Positions 37,059-47,640 are shown, numbered from the stretch's first letter. The stretch is DNA of 64,000 nt from JAWKOK01 sp963698255 (GCA_963698255.1 CAVOQD010000010.1:62001-126000); one strand, 5' to 3'. Program-made: numbers and translations. Notes: generated from the letters alone by a model not told the origin.

Positions 37059-38796
37059 TCATTCGAGCGTCTTGGGCGGGGCCGGCGGCGCCGATGGCGG
37101 AACCTGGTCGGCAGGCACGCGACGCGTGACCATGTACCAGTCCGCGAAGCCGGCGAATCGCTCTGCCGGGCGATTGAGCGAGCCGATCTGCACGTTGTGC
37201 ACACGGTCGCTGACGCCGTAGGTGTAGACCGGGTAGTAGAGCAACAGTGCAGGCGCCTCTTCCGCGAAGATCTCTTGGAAGCGGCCGTAGAGCTGCTTGC
37301 GCGTTGCCGGATCGATGATGGCGCGAGCCTGTTCCAGGATCTCGTCGGCCTCTTCGTTAGACCAGCCGCTGTAGTTCTGGCCGCCGCCTGTACTCTGGGT
37401 GCTGTGCCAGAGCGGGTAGGGATCCGGGTCGCCGTTCTGCTCCCAGCCGATGAGGGCTGCTTCAAAGCGCCGTGGGATCAGCAGATCGCCGACTAGCGTT
37501 GAGAAAGGCGCCGCTGAAGGGACGGCACGGATACCGATCTGCGCCCAATCGCCGGCGATGTGCTCCACCAACGCCGGGTTGAGCCCATCGTCATTGGTGT
37601 GCAGCAGGATCTGCATGGGCCGGCCATCCTTGTCGCGGACGCCGTCGCCGTCGCTATCGATCCATCCGGCCGCGTCCAGCAATGCATTGGCGCGTTCGGG
37701 GTCATAGTCGTAGGTCGGCGTGTCTGGATTGTAGGCCCAGTTCTCAGGCAGAAGCAAGCTGTGGGCGACGATGCCCTGTCCGTCGGCGACTTCAGCGATC
37801 AGCCGCTCCCGGTCTAAGCCGAAGTAGAGCGCCTGTCGAACCTGCGGATCCTGTAAAAAGGGAACATCCGGGTTGTTCAGATTGAGGATAATGTTCAAGT
37901 AACTGGATTGTTCAAACGAGAATAGCTGTAAGATCCTCGCGTGTGGTTGCAGCCGGCAGATCGCCTGGCATGATCTGGCTGATGCCGTCGATCTCCCCTT
38001 CGGTAAAGGCGGCAAAGAGGCTCGGATGATCGGGGTAGAAGTGCAGTTCCAGCGCCGACAGATAGGGCTGGTCGCCGGTGTAGTAGGGGCTGGGCTCCAG
38101 GCGTATCGATGTGGGCGTCTGCGCTGTCACGTAGAGCGGACCCGCGCCGATTGGGTTCTCTGATAATGGGCCGGTGGCCAGTTCGGAGGCCGGCGTGTCT
38201 GACCAGATATGGGCCGGCAGCAGGCCGATCGATGTGTAGTCGAGGAAGGGCGTGAATGGTTCCGTCAGCGTGAAGCGTACGCTGTAGTCGTCCAGTTTTT
38301 CGACTTGGACGGTGCGCCAAAGGCCGGCCAGATCGGGCAGGCTGTAGACTTCCGGATCTTGGATAATGCCGATGGTGAAGAGTACGTCGTCGGCTGTGAT
38401 GGGCCTGCCGTCATGCCAGCGCTGGTTCGGGTCCAGGTAGAAGGTATAGACGAGATCATTTTCGATGGTCCAACGCTCGGCCAGATCCGGGACCACACGG
38501 CCCTCTTTGTCGATCTGGGTCAAGCCGCGGTAGAGCAGGGTGCAGAGATCCTGGTCCACCTCGGTTGATTGGCAGAGCAGCGGATTCAAATAACGGGGCG
38601 AACCCGCGACGCCTTCGCGATAGATGCCGCCGCGGTCCGGCACCAGAACGGTGTCGACGTTCTGTGTAGAGACGCCCAGTAGCGTAGCCAGAAGAATGAA
38701 GCCGAGCAACACGAGCAGAATCTGCCAGCGGATATGCTTGCCCAGCGAGTCGGCGTTAGATGTAGTGTTGGATGAAGCGGTCTGTGTCGATGTCAT
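37059..38796 (-). CDS. Membrane-anchored oligopeptide-binding protein (SBP_bac_5), one frameshift
   Basis: Frames 37912-38796 and 37059-38015 join near 37925 and give about 579 residues. The fold is that of OppA/DppA-type substrate-binding proteins: GGIYREGVAGSPRYLNPLLC at the start of the mature part, LAERWTIENDLVYTFYL, WHDGRPITADDVLFTIGII, and late QDPQVRQALYFGLDRERLIAEVADGQG (in two stretches) and WSNEEADEILEQARAIID. It captures peptides or related solutes for an ABC importer, but no permease or ATPase genes are near. It is held by an N-terminal membrane helix (ILLVLLGFILLATLLGV), with no lipobox Cys. The C-terminus is Pro-rich. The frameshift lies in a stretch of conserved sequence and is probably an indel error. 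Confidence 0.85.
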
Positions 38797-38843
38797 CTAT
38801 GCATGTTGGTCTTGCAAGAAAAATGTCAGTCGCTGACCATAAA

Positions 38844-38881
38844 AATGCCCACATAGGCCAAAAGAGCGCCATGTGGGCATT
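38844..38881 (-). terminator. Terminator of secG
   Basis: On the minus strand AATGCCCACAT pairs with ATGTGGGCATT, followed by TTTATGG. It lies about 110 nt after the secG stop, before the peptide-binding protein gene. Confidence 0.85.
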
Positions 38882-38992
38882 GAAAATCGTCTAGTACGGT
38901 GCAGCGGAAATACCACGGCGAAAATCAGCATTTGGACGCCGGCCGGCGCCATTGGCGGGTTCCCGCCTGGGTCTGCCGGGTTGCGAATTGAT

Positions 38993-39217
38993 CTACTCAG
39001 CGATCACCGTCAACAACGAGAGCAGCAAGAAAATGCCGGCCAGCAGAAACGTCGCGTTGAAGAGCGTCTTTTCCATGCCGCGGCGTGTGCGGTAGATGTC
39101 AGTTCCGCCAAATACGCTGCCCAAACCGCTGGCGCTCTGTCCTTGAACCAGGACGATGGCGATGACAGCAACGGCTGCGATATCGGTGGCGATCATCAAA
39201 TAGTTGGCTAAACTCAT
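38993..39217 (-). CDS. secG: SecG, preprotein translocase subunit
   Basis: A 74-residue membrane protein of the SecYEG channel. Two hydrophobic helices (MIATDIAAVAVIAIVLVQ and FLLAGIFLLLSLLTVIAE) flank the conserved loop QSASGLGSVFGGTDIYRTRRG, in which the GxxSVFGG motif is the family signature. Length is typical. AGGAG lies 8 nt before the ATG. A promoter is visible at 39353-39381 and a terminator at 38844-38881, so it is a single-gene unit. Confidence 0.93.
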   Translation of the reverse strand: MSLANYLMIATDIAAVAVIAIVLVQGQSASGLGSVFGGTDIYRTRRGMEKTLFNATFLLAGIFLLLSLLTVIAE

Positions 39218-39352
39218 CTAGTAACTCCTTCAGGCAACTCTGTGAGTTATTGCATTCAGATCCGTCGAATCTGAATCTCTGTGTAATCGAATCGAATTGG
39301 TGCATTTCGCAATTGACCGCGCCACGACTCGCCGCGCGAATTGCCACTGCGG

Positions 39353-39381
39353 AGTATAGCAAGCCGATGCCGGTTTCACAA
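39353..39381 (-). promoter_or_regulatory. Promoter of secG
   Basis: Minus strand TTGTGA (39381-39376), 17-nt spacer ending in TTGC, TATACT (39358-39353). The leader is about 130 nt. Confidence 0.55.
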
Positions 39382-39426
39382 ATTGCGGCAACATTGACTG
39401 GAAAACAGGAACGAGACCACAAAAGA

Positions 39427-39459
39427 ATCCCGGTCAGCTTCAAAGACGCCGACCGGGAT
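39427..39459 (-). terminator. Probable terminator of tatA
   Basis: ATCCCGGTC (39427-39435) pairs with GACCGGGAT (39451-39459), followed on the minus strand by TCTTTTG. Together with the secG promoter it explains the gap 39218-39607, which holds no gene. Confidence 0.65.
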
Positions 39460-39607
39460 CGGTTGAGTCGATCTTGAACCAAGGTGATTTTTAGGGAACA
39501 GCGTTGTACTCTGGACCGCGTGATGCTGTTGAGATCCGGACGCCAAAGGCATTAACCATGGCTGCGCCAGTCTCTACATGGGTGCAGGCGGTCTTACTCT
39601 TTCAAAG

Positions 39608-39874
39608 TTAGGCTGACTGGCCGTTGCCTGCACTGTCGATCGATGCTTCAACGGCAGGCGCGGCAGGTGCTGCGGGTGTCGTAGTCGGTGCAGCGCCTAC
39701 TTTGTCGGTAGCGTCGGTAGTATCGGTATCTTTGGAGTCGATGGAGGATTCCTTGCGGAACTCGCGAATACCTTTGCCGACACTGCCAAAGACCTCCGGC
39801 AACTTGCCTACGCCGAACAGCATGGCAACGATGACCAAGATCAAGACTAGCTCCAATGGACCTGGTACTGGCAT
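39608..39874 (-). CDS. tatA: TatA/TatE-type twin-arginine translocase subunit
   Basis: The 88-residue product has one N-terminal membrane helix (PLELVLILVIVAMLFGVGKLPE), the FG hinge (LFGVGKLPEVFGSVGKGIREFRK) with an amphipathic helix, and an acidic then Ala/Pro/Thr-rich tail, the standard TatA plan. It forms the pore for folded proteins with RR signal peptides; tatC is not in the window. GAGGAGA lies 8 nt before the ATG at 39874; the frame opens at 39940 without support. Confidence 0.92.
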   Translation of the reverse strand: MPVPGPLELVLILVIVAMLFGVGKLPEVFGSVGKGIREFRKESSIDSKDTDTTDATDKVGAAPTTTPAAPAAPAVEASIDSAGNGQSA

Positions 39875-39940
39875 TGTGTCATTCTCCTCGGAAAGACGGA
39901 CGATATTTCGACCGCATGTATACGTGTGACAATGGTGCAA

Positions 39941-39969
39941 ATTATAGCACGCCTACGATGGAGTGCAAA
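39941..39969 (-). promoter_or_regulatory. Promoter of tatA
   Basis: Minus strand TTTGCA (39969-39964), 17-nt spacer ending TGC, TATAAT (39946-39941). Leader of about 60 nt. Confidence 0.7.
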
Positions 39970-40027
39970 TCAACATGAACCTTCATCGGCTTGAGATCAA
40001 TTGTTGCATTCAAAATCTCAGATCAGT

Positions 40028-40038
40028 TGTGCTAAAAT
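40028..40038 (+). promoter_or_regulatory. Extended -10 promoter of recN
   Basis: TGTGCTAAAAT with TAAAAT at 40033-40038. The ATG at 40048 would lie within a few bases of the transcription start, and no Shine-Dalgarno site precedes it, so the message is probably leaderless. Confidence 0.55.
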
Positions 40039-40047
40039 AGCGTAGCT

Positions 40048-41920
40048 ATGATACATGAACTTCACATTCGCAATTTTGCGATTATCGATGACCTAAAACT
40101 GACATTCGGCCCAGGTCTCAACATCCTGACCGGCGAAACTGGGGCGGGCAAATCGATCATCATCGACGCCGTGGGTCTACTGCTGGGGGATCGCGCCTCG
40201 GCGGAATGGGTGCGTGCCGGCGCCGAACGGGCCGAAATCGAAGTCGCCTTTCTATTGCCGCCTGAAGTAGAGACGTCTGCCGTCGTTCGGCAGTTCCTGG
40301 AAGAACAGGGGCTGGACGATCCGGATAGTCCGGATTGGCTGCTGCTCAGTCGCGAGGTGCGCACAAACGGACGCAACGTCTGCCGTGTCAATGGTCGCGC
40401 CGTCAGCCTGCAGATCCTGGGTGAACTGACCGGGCAGTTGGTGGATATCCATGGCCAGGGCGAACATCTGAGTCTCCTGCGTCCGCGTAGCCACATTCAG
40501 CTGCTCGATCGCTATGCCGGGCTTATGCCCGACCGGGCTGAGATCGCGGCGCTGGCTCAGCGTTTGCGTGGGGTCCGGAGCGAGTTGCAGCGCCTGCGCC
40601 AGGATGCACGCACCATGGCGCAGCGTGTGGATCTGCTCAGCTTCCAGACGGAGGAGATCGTCTCTGCCAACCTTCAGCCCGGCGAAGATGTCGTGCTGGA
40701 CGGCGAACGGCGCCGGCTGAGCAATGCCGAGTCGCTGCTGCGACTGGCCCAGTCCTCTGTCGCCATCATCAACGACGGCGAGAGTGAGGCGCCGGCCGCC
40801 ATCGATCTTATCGGCGAGGCTGCCGGGCGCATCGATCGGCTGGCCCGCATCGATCCGGACATGGCCGAGGTCGCGCGAATCGGCCCAGGTGTTGCTGGAA
40901 CAGTTGGCCGATCTGACGCGGTCGTTGCAGGATTACGCCGACTCATTGGAGTTCAACCCCGAACGGCTGGGAGAGGTCGAAGATCGGCTCGAACTGATCG
41001 ACAATCTGAAACGCAAGTATGGCGACACCATCGAACAGATCGTCGCCTTTGGCCGGCAGGCACAGGCTGAACTGGACGATCTGGGCAATTGGGAGGCCAA
41101 GACAACCGGTCTTGAACGCGAGGAAGAATCTCTGCTGCGCTCCATCGGGACCTTGGCGGCAGAGTTGACGCTTCGGCGCCAGGCTGCCGGGGAGGCCATG
41201 GCCGCCCGCATGGAAGTCGAGCTGGACGATCTGCGCATGGAGCGGGCCCGTTTTGGCGTTTCAATTGTGCAGAGCGAACAGGCCGAGGGCGCCTATCTGC
41301 CCGATGGTCGCCGTGTGGCCTTTGACGGCACGGGCGTCGACCGGGTCGAATTTCTGATCAGCGCCAATCCCGGCGAGCCGCTCAAGCCGCTGGCCAAGGT
41401 GGCGTCCGGCGGCGAGACCGCACGGCTCATGCTGGCCTTGAAGAGCGTGCTGACCGCTGCCGATGCCACGCCGACCCTGATCTTTGATGAGATCGACCAG
41501 GGCATTGGCGGGCGTGTGGGCGCCGTGGTCGGCCAGAAACTGTGGCGATTGACCGGGCAGGAATTGGCCGAACTGCGGTCACCATCCTCCGGCCATGCCA
41601 ACAGTGATGGACCTCAGGACGACATCGCGGTCTCCCATCAGGTGCTCTGCATCACCCATCTGCCCCAACTGGCCGCTTTCGGGGATCAGCATTTTACGGT
41701 CAACAAGCGTATTCTGCTGGACGGCGACGAGGAACGGACCACGACGGTCGTGGCGCAACTGACGCCCGATGAGCGTATCGATGAATTGACCCAGATGCTT
41801 GGCGCTCCATCCGAGGCCGGCCGGCGCTCGGTGGAGGAGATGATCGCTGCGGTTGCTGTCGCCAAGACCAATGGGGCACAACGTAGAGATTCGCGCGCAT
41901 TGGCCGGCGGTTTGGAGTGA
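40048..41920 (+). CDS. recN: DNA repair protein RecN, one frameshift
   Basis: Frames 40048-41070 and 40724-41920 join near 40885, giving about 624 residues. RecN is an SMC-like ATPase that holds DNA ends during double-strand break repair. Walker A is LNILTGETGAGKSIIIDAV (residues 27-45), the first coiled coil lies around residues 150-210, the ABC signature is LAKVASGGETARLMLALK and Walker B is TLIFDEIDQGIGG, followed by HQVLCITHLPQLAAFGDQH. All key residues are present. The frame change lies in the coiled-coil arm near CGAATCGGCCCAGG and is probably an indel error. It overlaps or abuts the NfeD-type gene by its stop, which suggests an operon. Confidence 0.92.
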
Positions 41921-41922
41921 TC

Positions 41923-43278
41923 ATGGTTAAGAGTGGACGGTCCATGCGCGTAACGCCTGCGAGGTGGCTGCTGGGCATGGCAGCGCTTATGCTCGGCCTT
42001 TGGTTGGGCGCAACCCGCGCCAATGGCGCCGGTAATCTTGTCTACGTGCTCACGTTCGAGGGCGCCGTGACGCCGGTTCTTGAACAATACCTCACCAACG
42101 GCATCGATGCCGCCCTTGCGTCCAATGCCGAGGCGGTTATCCTGCAACTCGACACGCCGGGCGGCAGCGTCAATGTGACCAAGTCCATCACCCAGGAGAT
42201 GCTGGCCTCGCCGGTGCCCATCGTGGTCTACGTGGCCCCGGCCGGCGCGCACGCGGGCAGCGCTGGCACCTTCGTCACGCTGGCCGGCCATGCTGCGGCC
42301 ATGGCGCCCAACACCAGCATCGGCGCGGCCAGCCCGGTCAATGCCGATGGCGGCGACGTGGGCGAGACCATGCAGGCCAAGATCGAGAACATCCTCAGCG
42401 CCGACGTGGAGAACCTGTCGACGCGTCGAGGGCCGGAGGCCCAAGCGTGGGCGATTGCCGCTGTGCGCGAGGCCAAGGCGGCCACGGCCGAGCAAGCATT
42501 GGAACTGGGCGTCATCGACTTCATTGCCGATGACGTGACTGATTTGCTCGACCAGTTGGACGGCTTCGAGGTGCTGGTCTTGGATCAGCCGCGTACGTTA
42601 GAGACGGCCGACGCTGTTCCCGTACCCTTGGAGATGAACGGCTGGCAGAAATTCCTTAACTTCATTGCCGACCCGACGGTCGCGTCGTTGCTGCTCACCC
42701 TGGGCATCCTGGGTCTGATCACCGAGATCCGCACGCCGGGTTTCGGCATTCCCGGTATTGTGGGCATCATCAGCCTGCTCCTGGCTTTCTATGCACTGGG
42801 CCAGCTTGACGCCAACTTCGCCGGACTGGCCTTGATCGCCGTGGCCGTGGCTTTCTTCATCGCAGAGGCGTTCACGCCGACCTTTGGCTTGCTGGCCGTG
42901 GGCGGCATGATCGCCTTTGTATTGGGGTCTATGATGCTCTTCAACACGCCGGGCGTGCAGACGCCCTGGGCCACCATTTTTGCCCTGGGAATCGGCATGG
43001 GCGTCTTCACCATCTGGGTCGGCGGCAAGGCGCTGGCTGCCCAACGCCAGCCGAACGTCACCGGCAACGAGGCGTTGATCGGCAAGCGGGGCAAGGCCAA
43101 ACAGACATTCACATCGGGCGAGATCGGCTCGGTCTTCGTCGCCGGCGAGTGGTGGAACGCTAAGCTGGAAGGCGACGGTAAGGGAGCGGAGAGCGAGATT
43201 CGCGTGCAGAAGGGCGATGAAGTGGAGATTGTCGGGCTGAAGGGCTACACGCTTCAGGTCAAGCCGATAGATCGGTGA
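41923..43278 (+). CDS. NfeD-family protein with a ClpP-class serine protease domain
   Basis: The 451-residue product has a signal helix (WLLGMAALMLGLWLGAT), then a ClpP-crotonase-type protease domain: VILQLDTPGGSVNVTKSI (oxyanion region) and VVYVAPAGAHAGSAGTFV, where the Ser of AGSAGT is the nucleophile and a later Lys (probably in MQAKIEN) its partner. Four to five membrane helices (LLLTLGILGLITEIRTPGFG..., residues about 245-370) follow, and a C-terminal NfeD OB-fold domain (GEWWNAKLEGDGKGAESEI, VEIVGLKGYTLQVKP). Such long NfeD proteins act with SPFH/stomatin proteins in membrane quality control. GGAG is 6 nt before ATG 41923; a GTG at 41917 overlaps the recN stop. Confidence 0.9.
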   Translation: MVKSGRSMRVTPARWLLGMAALMLGLWLGATRANGAGNLVYVLTFEGAVTPVLEQYLTNGIDAALASNAEAVILQLDTPGGSVNVTKSITQEMLASPVPIVVYVAPAGAHAGSAGTFVTLAGHAAAMAPNTSIGAASPVNADGGDVGETMQAKIENILSADVENLSTRRGPEAQAWAIAAVREAKAATAEQALELGVIDFIADDVTDLLDQLDGFEVLVLDQPRTLETADAVPVPLEMNGWQKFLNFIADPTVASLLLTLGILGLITEIRTPGFGIPGIVGIISLLLAFYALGQLDANFAGLALIAVAVAFFIAEAFTPTFGLLAVGGMIAFVLGSMMLFNTPGVQTPWATIFALGIGMGVFTIWVGGKALAAQRQPNVTGNEALIGKRGKAKQTFTSGEIGSVFVAGEWWNAKLEGDGKGAESEIRVQKGDEVEIVGLKGYTLQVKPIDR

Positions 43279-43344
43279 GCGTCCGGTCCGACGCAGACGA
43301 GAACGAGGACGAGAACAAGTATGAAGACGAGATAGGAGAACAGA

Positions 43345-44196
<852 letters not shown>

Positions 44197-44197
44197 T

Positions 44198-44293
44198 GTA
44201 CCACGGCATTTATGCTGTAGGTTTGCCGGGCAAGCTGGATTGCTACGACATAAATGTTGTGCTACAGGTCGTGCTACAGGTCGTGCTACAGGT
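44198..44293. repeat. ACGACAT-type dispersed hairpin, copy 3, with a tandem tail
   Basis: A decayed left arm (ACGGCATTTATGCTGTAG), a right arm CTACGACATAAATGTTGTGC, then GTCGTGCTACAG repeated twice more (to 44293). It lies between converging genes. Confidence 0.75.
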
Positions 44294-44972
44294 CGGTCGA
44301 GACAGGCTCAACCATGCGGGTTGCCCGCAACCGTTTCCGTTCCTTGGTGACCCAATAGGCTGCCAGCCCGCCGCCGATGAGGCCGAAGAGGTGTCCCAGC
44401 CACGAAACGCCGTCGCGCAGGGGCAGTACGCCCCAGATCATGCTGCCGTAGAAGAAGAGCGCAATCACGGCCAGGACGATGGCGACTGGGCTGCGCTCGA
44501 AATAGCCACGAGCGAGCAAATAGCCCAGGTAGCCGAAGACGACGCCGCTGATTCCTAGGTGGATGGAATTGCCGGCGCCGAAGATCCAGATCCCCAATCC
44601 GCTGACCAATATGGCCACAGCCGTGACAAAAAAGAATTCACGCGTGCTGCGCAGCATGATGAACCAGCCCAGGATCAGGAACGGCAGCGTGTTGGTGAAC
44701 AGGTGGCCGACACCGGCATGGAGAATGGGCGATACAAAGATGTTGCGCAAGCCCGATATCGTGCGTGGTCGGATGCCGTAGTAGTCGAGTTCCCCGCCCC
44801 AGATCAGCAGATCCAGCATTTCGATCATCCAGAGCGCGGCCACGATGCTGCCCAGGATCAGCACATGCTGCACCAGCGTTGAACGGACCTTCTGCACATG
44901 TTGGTTGCTGGTCAACTCCACCGGGATCTTTCCGCTATTTATCCATGACATGTCGCTCGTGGCCCCATTCAC
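44286..44972 (-). CDS. Rhomboid-family intramembrane serine protease
   Basis: Six membrane helices are predicted in 228 residues. The catalytic Ser lies in SIHLGISGVVFGYLG (G-x-S-G) and the His in VSWLGHLFGLIGGGLAAYW; the N-side helix has FVSPILHAGVGHLFTNTLPF with the oxyanion His/Asn region (H-x-x-x-H-x-x-x-N). These are the rhomboid hallmarks. It cleaves membrane-protein segments within the bilayer; substrates unknown. The start at ATG 44972 has AAGAGAG upstream. It converges on the methyltransferase-like gene across a hairpin repeat; the stop is overlapped by the repeat tail. Confidence 0.88.
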   Translation of the reverse strand: MNGATSDMSWINSGKIPVELTSNQHVQKVRSTLVQHVLILGSIVAALWMIEMLDLLIWGGELDYYGIRPRTISGLRNIFVSPILHAGVGHLFTNTLPFLILGWFIMLRSTREFFFVTAVAILVSGLGIWIFGAGNSIHLGISGVVFGYLGYLLARGYFERSPVAIVLAVIALFFYGSMIWGVLPLRDGVSWLGHLFGLIGGGLAAYWVTKERKRLRATRMVEPVSTDL

Positions 44973-45048
44973 TCTCTTGATTGGCCGGATCTTTCCGGTC
45001 TATCGCCCATCCGTCACACGATTCTGTGCAACCACTACGCAAAACTTG

Positions 45049-45077
45049 TTGGTATGTTGCAGACTTTGCGCTAGAAT
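45049..45077 (+). promoter_or_regulatory. Promoter of the 45122-46450 gene pair
   Basis: TTGGTA (45049-45054), 17-nt spacer ending TGCGC, TAGAAT (45072-45077), leader about 40 nt. Confidence 0.55.
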
Positions 45078-45121
45078 CTGGGTTGAGCCAGTAAGATACC
45101 TTCCGCCGGAGCGGCAATTTC

Positions 45122-45544
45122 ATGGCCTATTCGTTTTCAGACCTCTATCGACCACTTCGCCTAAGCATGCGTCTGAATGGTGTTGTTGTCGGTCTCGGTC
45201 TTGGATTACTGCTGCTCGTCGGGGGCAGGGGCGTCATGGCGTTTCTGCACATCGGCGAGAGCGGTCCCATGTGGCCCATTCGGCTGGCAGGCGCTGCATT
45301 GTTCGCTCTTGGCGTCTTTCTGATCCTGGCATCGGGCGAGCGCATCATCCATCCGCCCGTGTTGGTCTCGGTCATCGTGGCCAATGGGCTGATCGCTGCG
45401 GTGTTGCTTGTTTCCTACCTGCAGGGCGACTTGGCGCAACTGTCGTTGGTCGGCAGTCTGGCGCTGATTCTGGTGGTGGCAATCTGTCTGATTGGCGCGG
45501 TCTTGCCGGTCCGATATCTTCGGGCCGAGTATCGAGCGCCCTAG
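45122..45544 (+). CDS. Membrane protein of unknown function, four helices
   Basis: The 140-residue product is almost wholly hydrophobic: four helices at about residues 18-40 (NGVVVGLGLGLLLLVGGRG), 53-70, 77-99 and 106-128, joined by short loops and ended by a basic tail (RYLRAEYRAP). The topology with both ends inside resembles many small unclassified membrane proteins; no family motif is seen. A promoter lies upstream. The stop is 15 nt before the next gene, so the two form a small operon. Confidence 0.65.
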   Translation: MAYSFSDLYRPLRLSMRLNGVVVGLGLGLLLLVGGRGVMAFLHIGESGPMWPIRLAGAALFALGVFLILASGERIIHPPVLVSVIVANGLIAAVLLVSYLQGDLAQLSLVGSLALILVVAICLIGAVLPVRYLRAEYRAP

Positions 45545-45559
45545 CAAAGAATTGAGCCT

Positions 45560-46450
45560 ATGAGCTTCTTCAAACGAATTTTCGGGGGCGCCAAGCTGGA
45601 CGGCGCCGCGCTTGCCGATTCATCCAACAAGAGCGACTATGCGCTGATCGATCTGCTGAGCCGTTTTGTCGATGCCCGACCCCTGGACGATACGCAAACG
45701 CAGCAGCAGTGGAATCGGGTACTGCCGCAGCCGTACGAGCAGACCATCGAGGCCTTTGTGAACCAGGGATGGCTGGTCAAGACGGCAGCCGGCTATCAGA
45801 CGACGCCGGCTGCACTGCCCTTTGTCGAGGCCTATCAGCAACGTCTTGAGCGGGCGCGTCTACGCACGATGGCCGCGGCGCGCCTGGCCATCGAAGCGCG
45901 GGACACCGGCGAGGCGCTGGAGATCCGGCGTAAGTACGAGTCGAGTCACCCACTGGGCAGCGCCGACTGGTCCGGGCCCCAGCCGCAACTGAGCCGCAGT
46001 TCGCTCACCCGACGCATTCTCTACCTCCAGCATTGGCTGTTGGACGGCTTGAGTCCCGAGACGATGGAATGGCTGAAGTTGTACGCAGCCGAGCAGCATC
46101 TCTGGGAGACCGATTGGCGGTTGAGCGAAGAGGATATCCCGGCGGCTGTGGCAAACGAGTTAGCCACGCCGGAGATGGATGCAGTGGAGGCGGCCTACTG
46201 GCGGGCCTACGGGCTGGCGCTGCTGGTCGACAACCAGGAGACATGGCAGCGCTGCAAAGGCGGGGATCATGTGCGGCGCATCGAGATTGCCGGACTGAGC
46301 GACGAATTTACCTGCGAGCATTGCCGGGAGATCTTGGGCAATGAATACCTGGTCGCACGCGTGCCCGAGTTACCGCATCGAGACTGTACATCCTCCCGCG
46401 GCTGTCGATGTCGCTACGAACCGGTGCTCGAATCGTACGATGAAGCGTAG
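45560..46450 (+). CDS. Cytoplasmic protein of unknown function with a C-terminal Cys cluster
   Basis: The 296-residue product is helical and charged, with Glu/Arg/Ala-rich segments in the middle and the strand-like DHVRRIEIAGLSDEFTCEHC near residue 260. Three to five Cys close the protein in the order CEHC, then PHRDCTSSRGCRCRY, a possible zinc site similar to minor capsid or SPP1 gp7-like C-termini (HxxC), but no domain is assigned. The lack of a signal peptide suggests cytoplasmic location. It starts 15 nt after the stop of the four-helix protein and is likely co-expressed. The ribosome site is weak (TTGAGC). Confidence 0.6.
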   Translation: MSFFKRIFGGAKLDGAALADSSNKSDYALIDLLSRFVDARPLDDTQTQQQWNRVLPQPYEQTIEAFVNQGWLVKTAAGYQTTPAALPFVEAYQQRLERARLRTMAAARLAIEARDTGEALEIRRKYESSHPLGSADWSGPQPQLSRSSLTRRILYLQHWLLDGLSPETMEWLKLYAAEQHLWETDWRLSEEDIPAAVANELATPEMDAVEAAYWRAYGLALLVDNQETWQRCKGGDHVRRIEIAGLSDEFTCEHCREILGNEYLVARVPELPHRDCTSSRGCRCRYEPVLESYDEA

Positions 46451-46489
46451 AGACGCACAATTTTGCGTCTCCAAATACACGCTCTGATC

Positions 46490-47596
46490 TCACTCGGTCA
46501 GCAGCGTCATGTGGTTTCGATGCACGACGGTTGAGCCGTAGGTGTATCCGATCCGCTCTTCGATTTCGTCAGAATGGCAGCCGATGATATGACGCAGATC
46601 CTGGCTAGCGTAGGCGACAATGCCCCTGGCTAGCTCGTGTTCCTCCAGGTCGACGATGGCGACGGTATCTCCCCGCTGGAAATCTCCTTCCACGCCAACG
46701 ATACCTGCCGGCAACAGGCTGCGTCCTGCCTGAGCGAGCGCTTTGCCGGCGCCGGCATCGATGGTGAGCCGACCGGCTGGTTTGGGGCCGGCCAGGATCC
46801 AGCGCTTGCGGTTTTCGATGCGCGTGTCGAGCGCGGGGAAACGGGTGCCGATCTGCTGGCCTGCCACCACACGGGTGATAACATCGGGTGCTCGCCCGTA
46901 GCAGATGACAACGTCCGCGCCGGCATGTCGCGCCACGTTGGCCGCCTGTAGCTTGGTGGCCATGCCGCCGACGCCCAGCCCGGTCTCCGTGCCGCCGGCT
47001 GTGGCACGCAGCGAATCATCGATCCTGTGGACTTCGTGAATCAGTTCCGCATCCGGATCCTTGCGCGGGTCGGCGGTGTAGAGACCGCGTTGATCGGTTA
47101 AGATGATCAGCAGATCGGCGTTGGCGAGCGTTGTCACCAGTGCCGAGAGGTTGTCGTTGTCGCCGACCTTGATCTCCTCGGTGGCAACTGCATCGTTTTC
47201 GTTGACGATCGGCACGATGCCCTGTTTGAGCAGGGCCGAGAAGGTATCACGGGCGTTGAGATAGCGATGGCGATTCTCGACATCGGCGCGGGTGAGCAGG
47301 ATCTGCCCCACATAGATGCCGTAGATCTCGAAGAAGCGTTCCCACATCAGCATCAGCCGCGTCTGGCCCACCGCGGCATAGAGCTGCTTGGTGGCGATGG
47401 TGTCCGGCAGATCGGGAAAGCCGAGATGGACCTTGCCCATGTTGACGGCGCCGGAACTGGTGATGATGATCTGGTGCCCCTGGGCTTGCAGTTCGGCGCA
47501 CTGGCGCACCAACTCCACCATGTGGGCGCTGTCCGGTCGCCGGCCGCCGCCGGTCAATACGCTTGTTCCGATCTTGATGACAATTCGCTTGTACAT
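46490..47596 (-). CDS. proB: Glutamate 5-kinase with C-terminal PUA domain
   Basis: The 368-residue enzyme phosphorylates L-glutamate, the first step of proline synthesis. The amino-acid-kinase domain has RIVIKIGTSVLTGGG at the start, ITSSGAVNMG near residue 50, VPIVNENDAVATEEIKVGDNDNLSA (in two stretches, key Asp/Asn), LTDQRGLYTADPR and GGMATKLQAANVARHAG. A PUA domain follows from about residue 275 (GRLTIDAGAGKAL), as usual in ProB. ATG 47596 is the likely start because it directly precedes KRIVIKIG; an ATG at 47614 is possible and neither has a strong ribosome site. proA is not next to it. Confidence 0.94.
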   Translation of the reverse strand: MYKRIVIKIGTSVLTGGGRRPDSAHMVELVRQCAELQAQGHQIIITSSGAVNMGKVHLGFPDLPDTIATKQLYAAVGQTRLMLMWERFFEIYGIYVGQILLTRADVENRHRYLNARDTFSALLKQGIVPIVNENDAVATEEIKVGDNDNLSALVTTLANADLLIILTDQRGLYTADPRKDPDAELIHEVHRIDDSLRATAGGTETGLGVGGMATKLQAANVARHAGADVVICYGRAPDVITRVVAGQQIGTRFPALDTRIENRKRWILAGPKPAGRLTIDAGAGKALAQAGRSLLPAGIVGVEGDFQRGDTVAIVDLEEHELARGIVAYASQDLRHIIGCHSDEIEERIGYTYGSTVVHRNHMTLLTE

Positions 47597-47640
47597 AGTC
47601 TTGACCCGTTTCATCGAGAAAAATCTGTGACCCTGCGGCA

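Noticed and set aside
40048..41920. RecN as two separate genes or programmed frameshifting
   Set aside because: No slippery site or downstream structure is obvious, and similar breaks in many unrelated genes favour indel errors.
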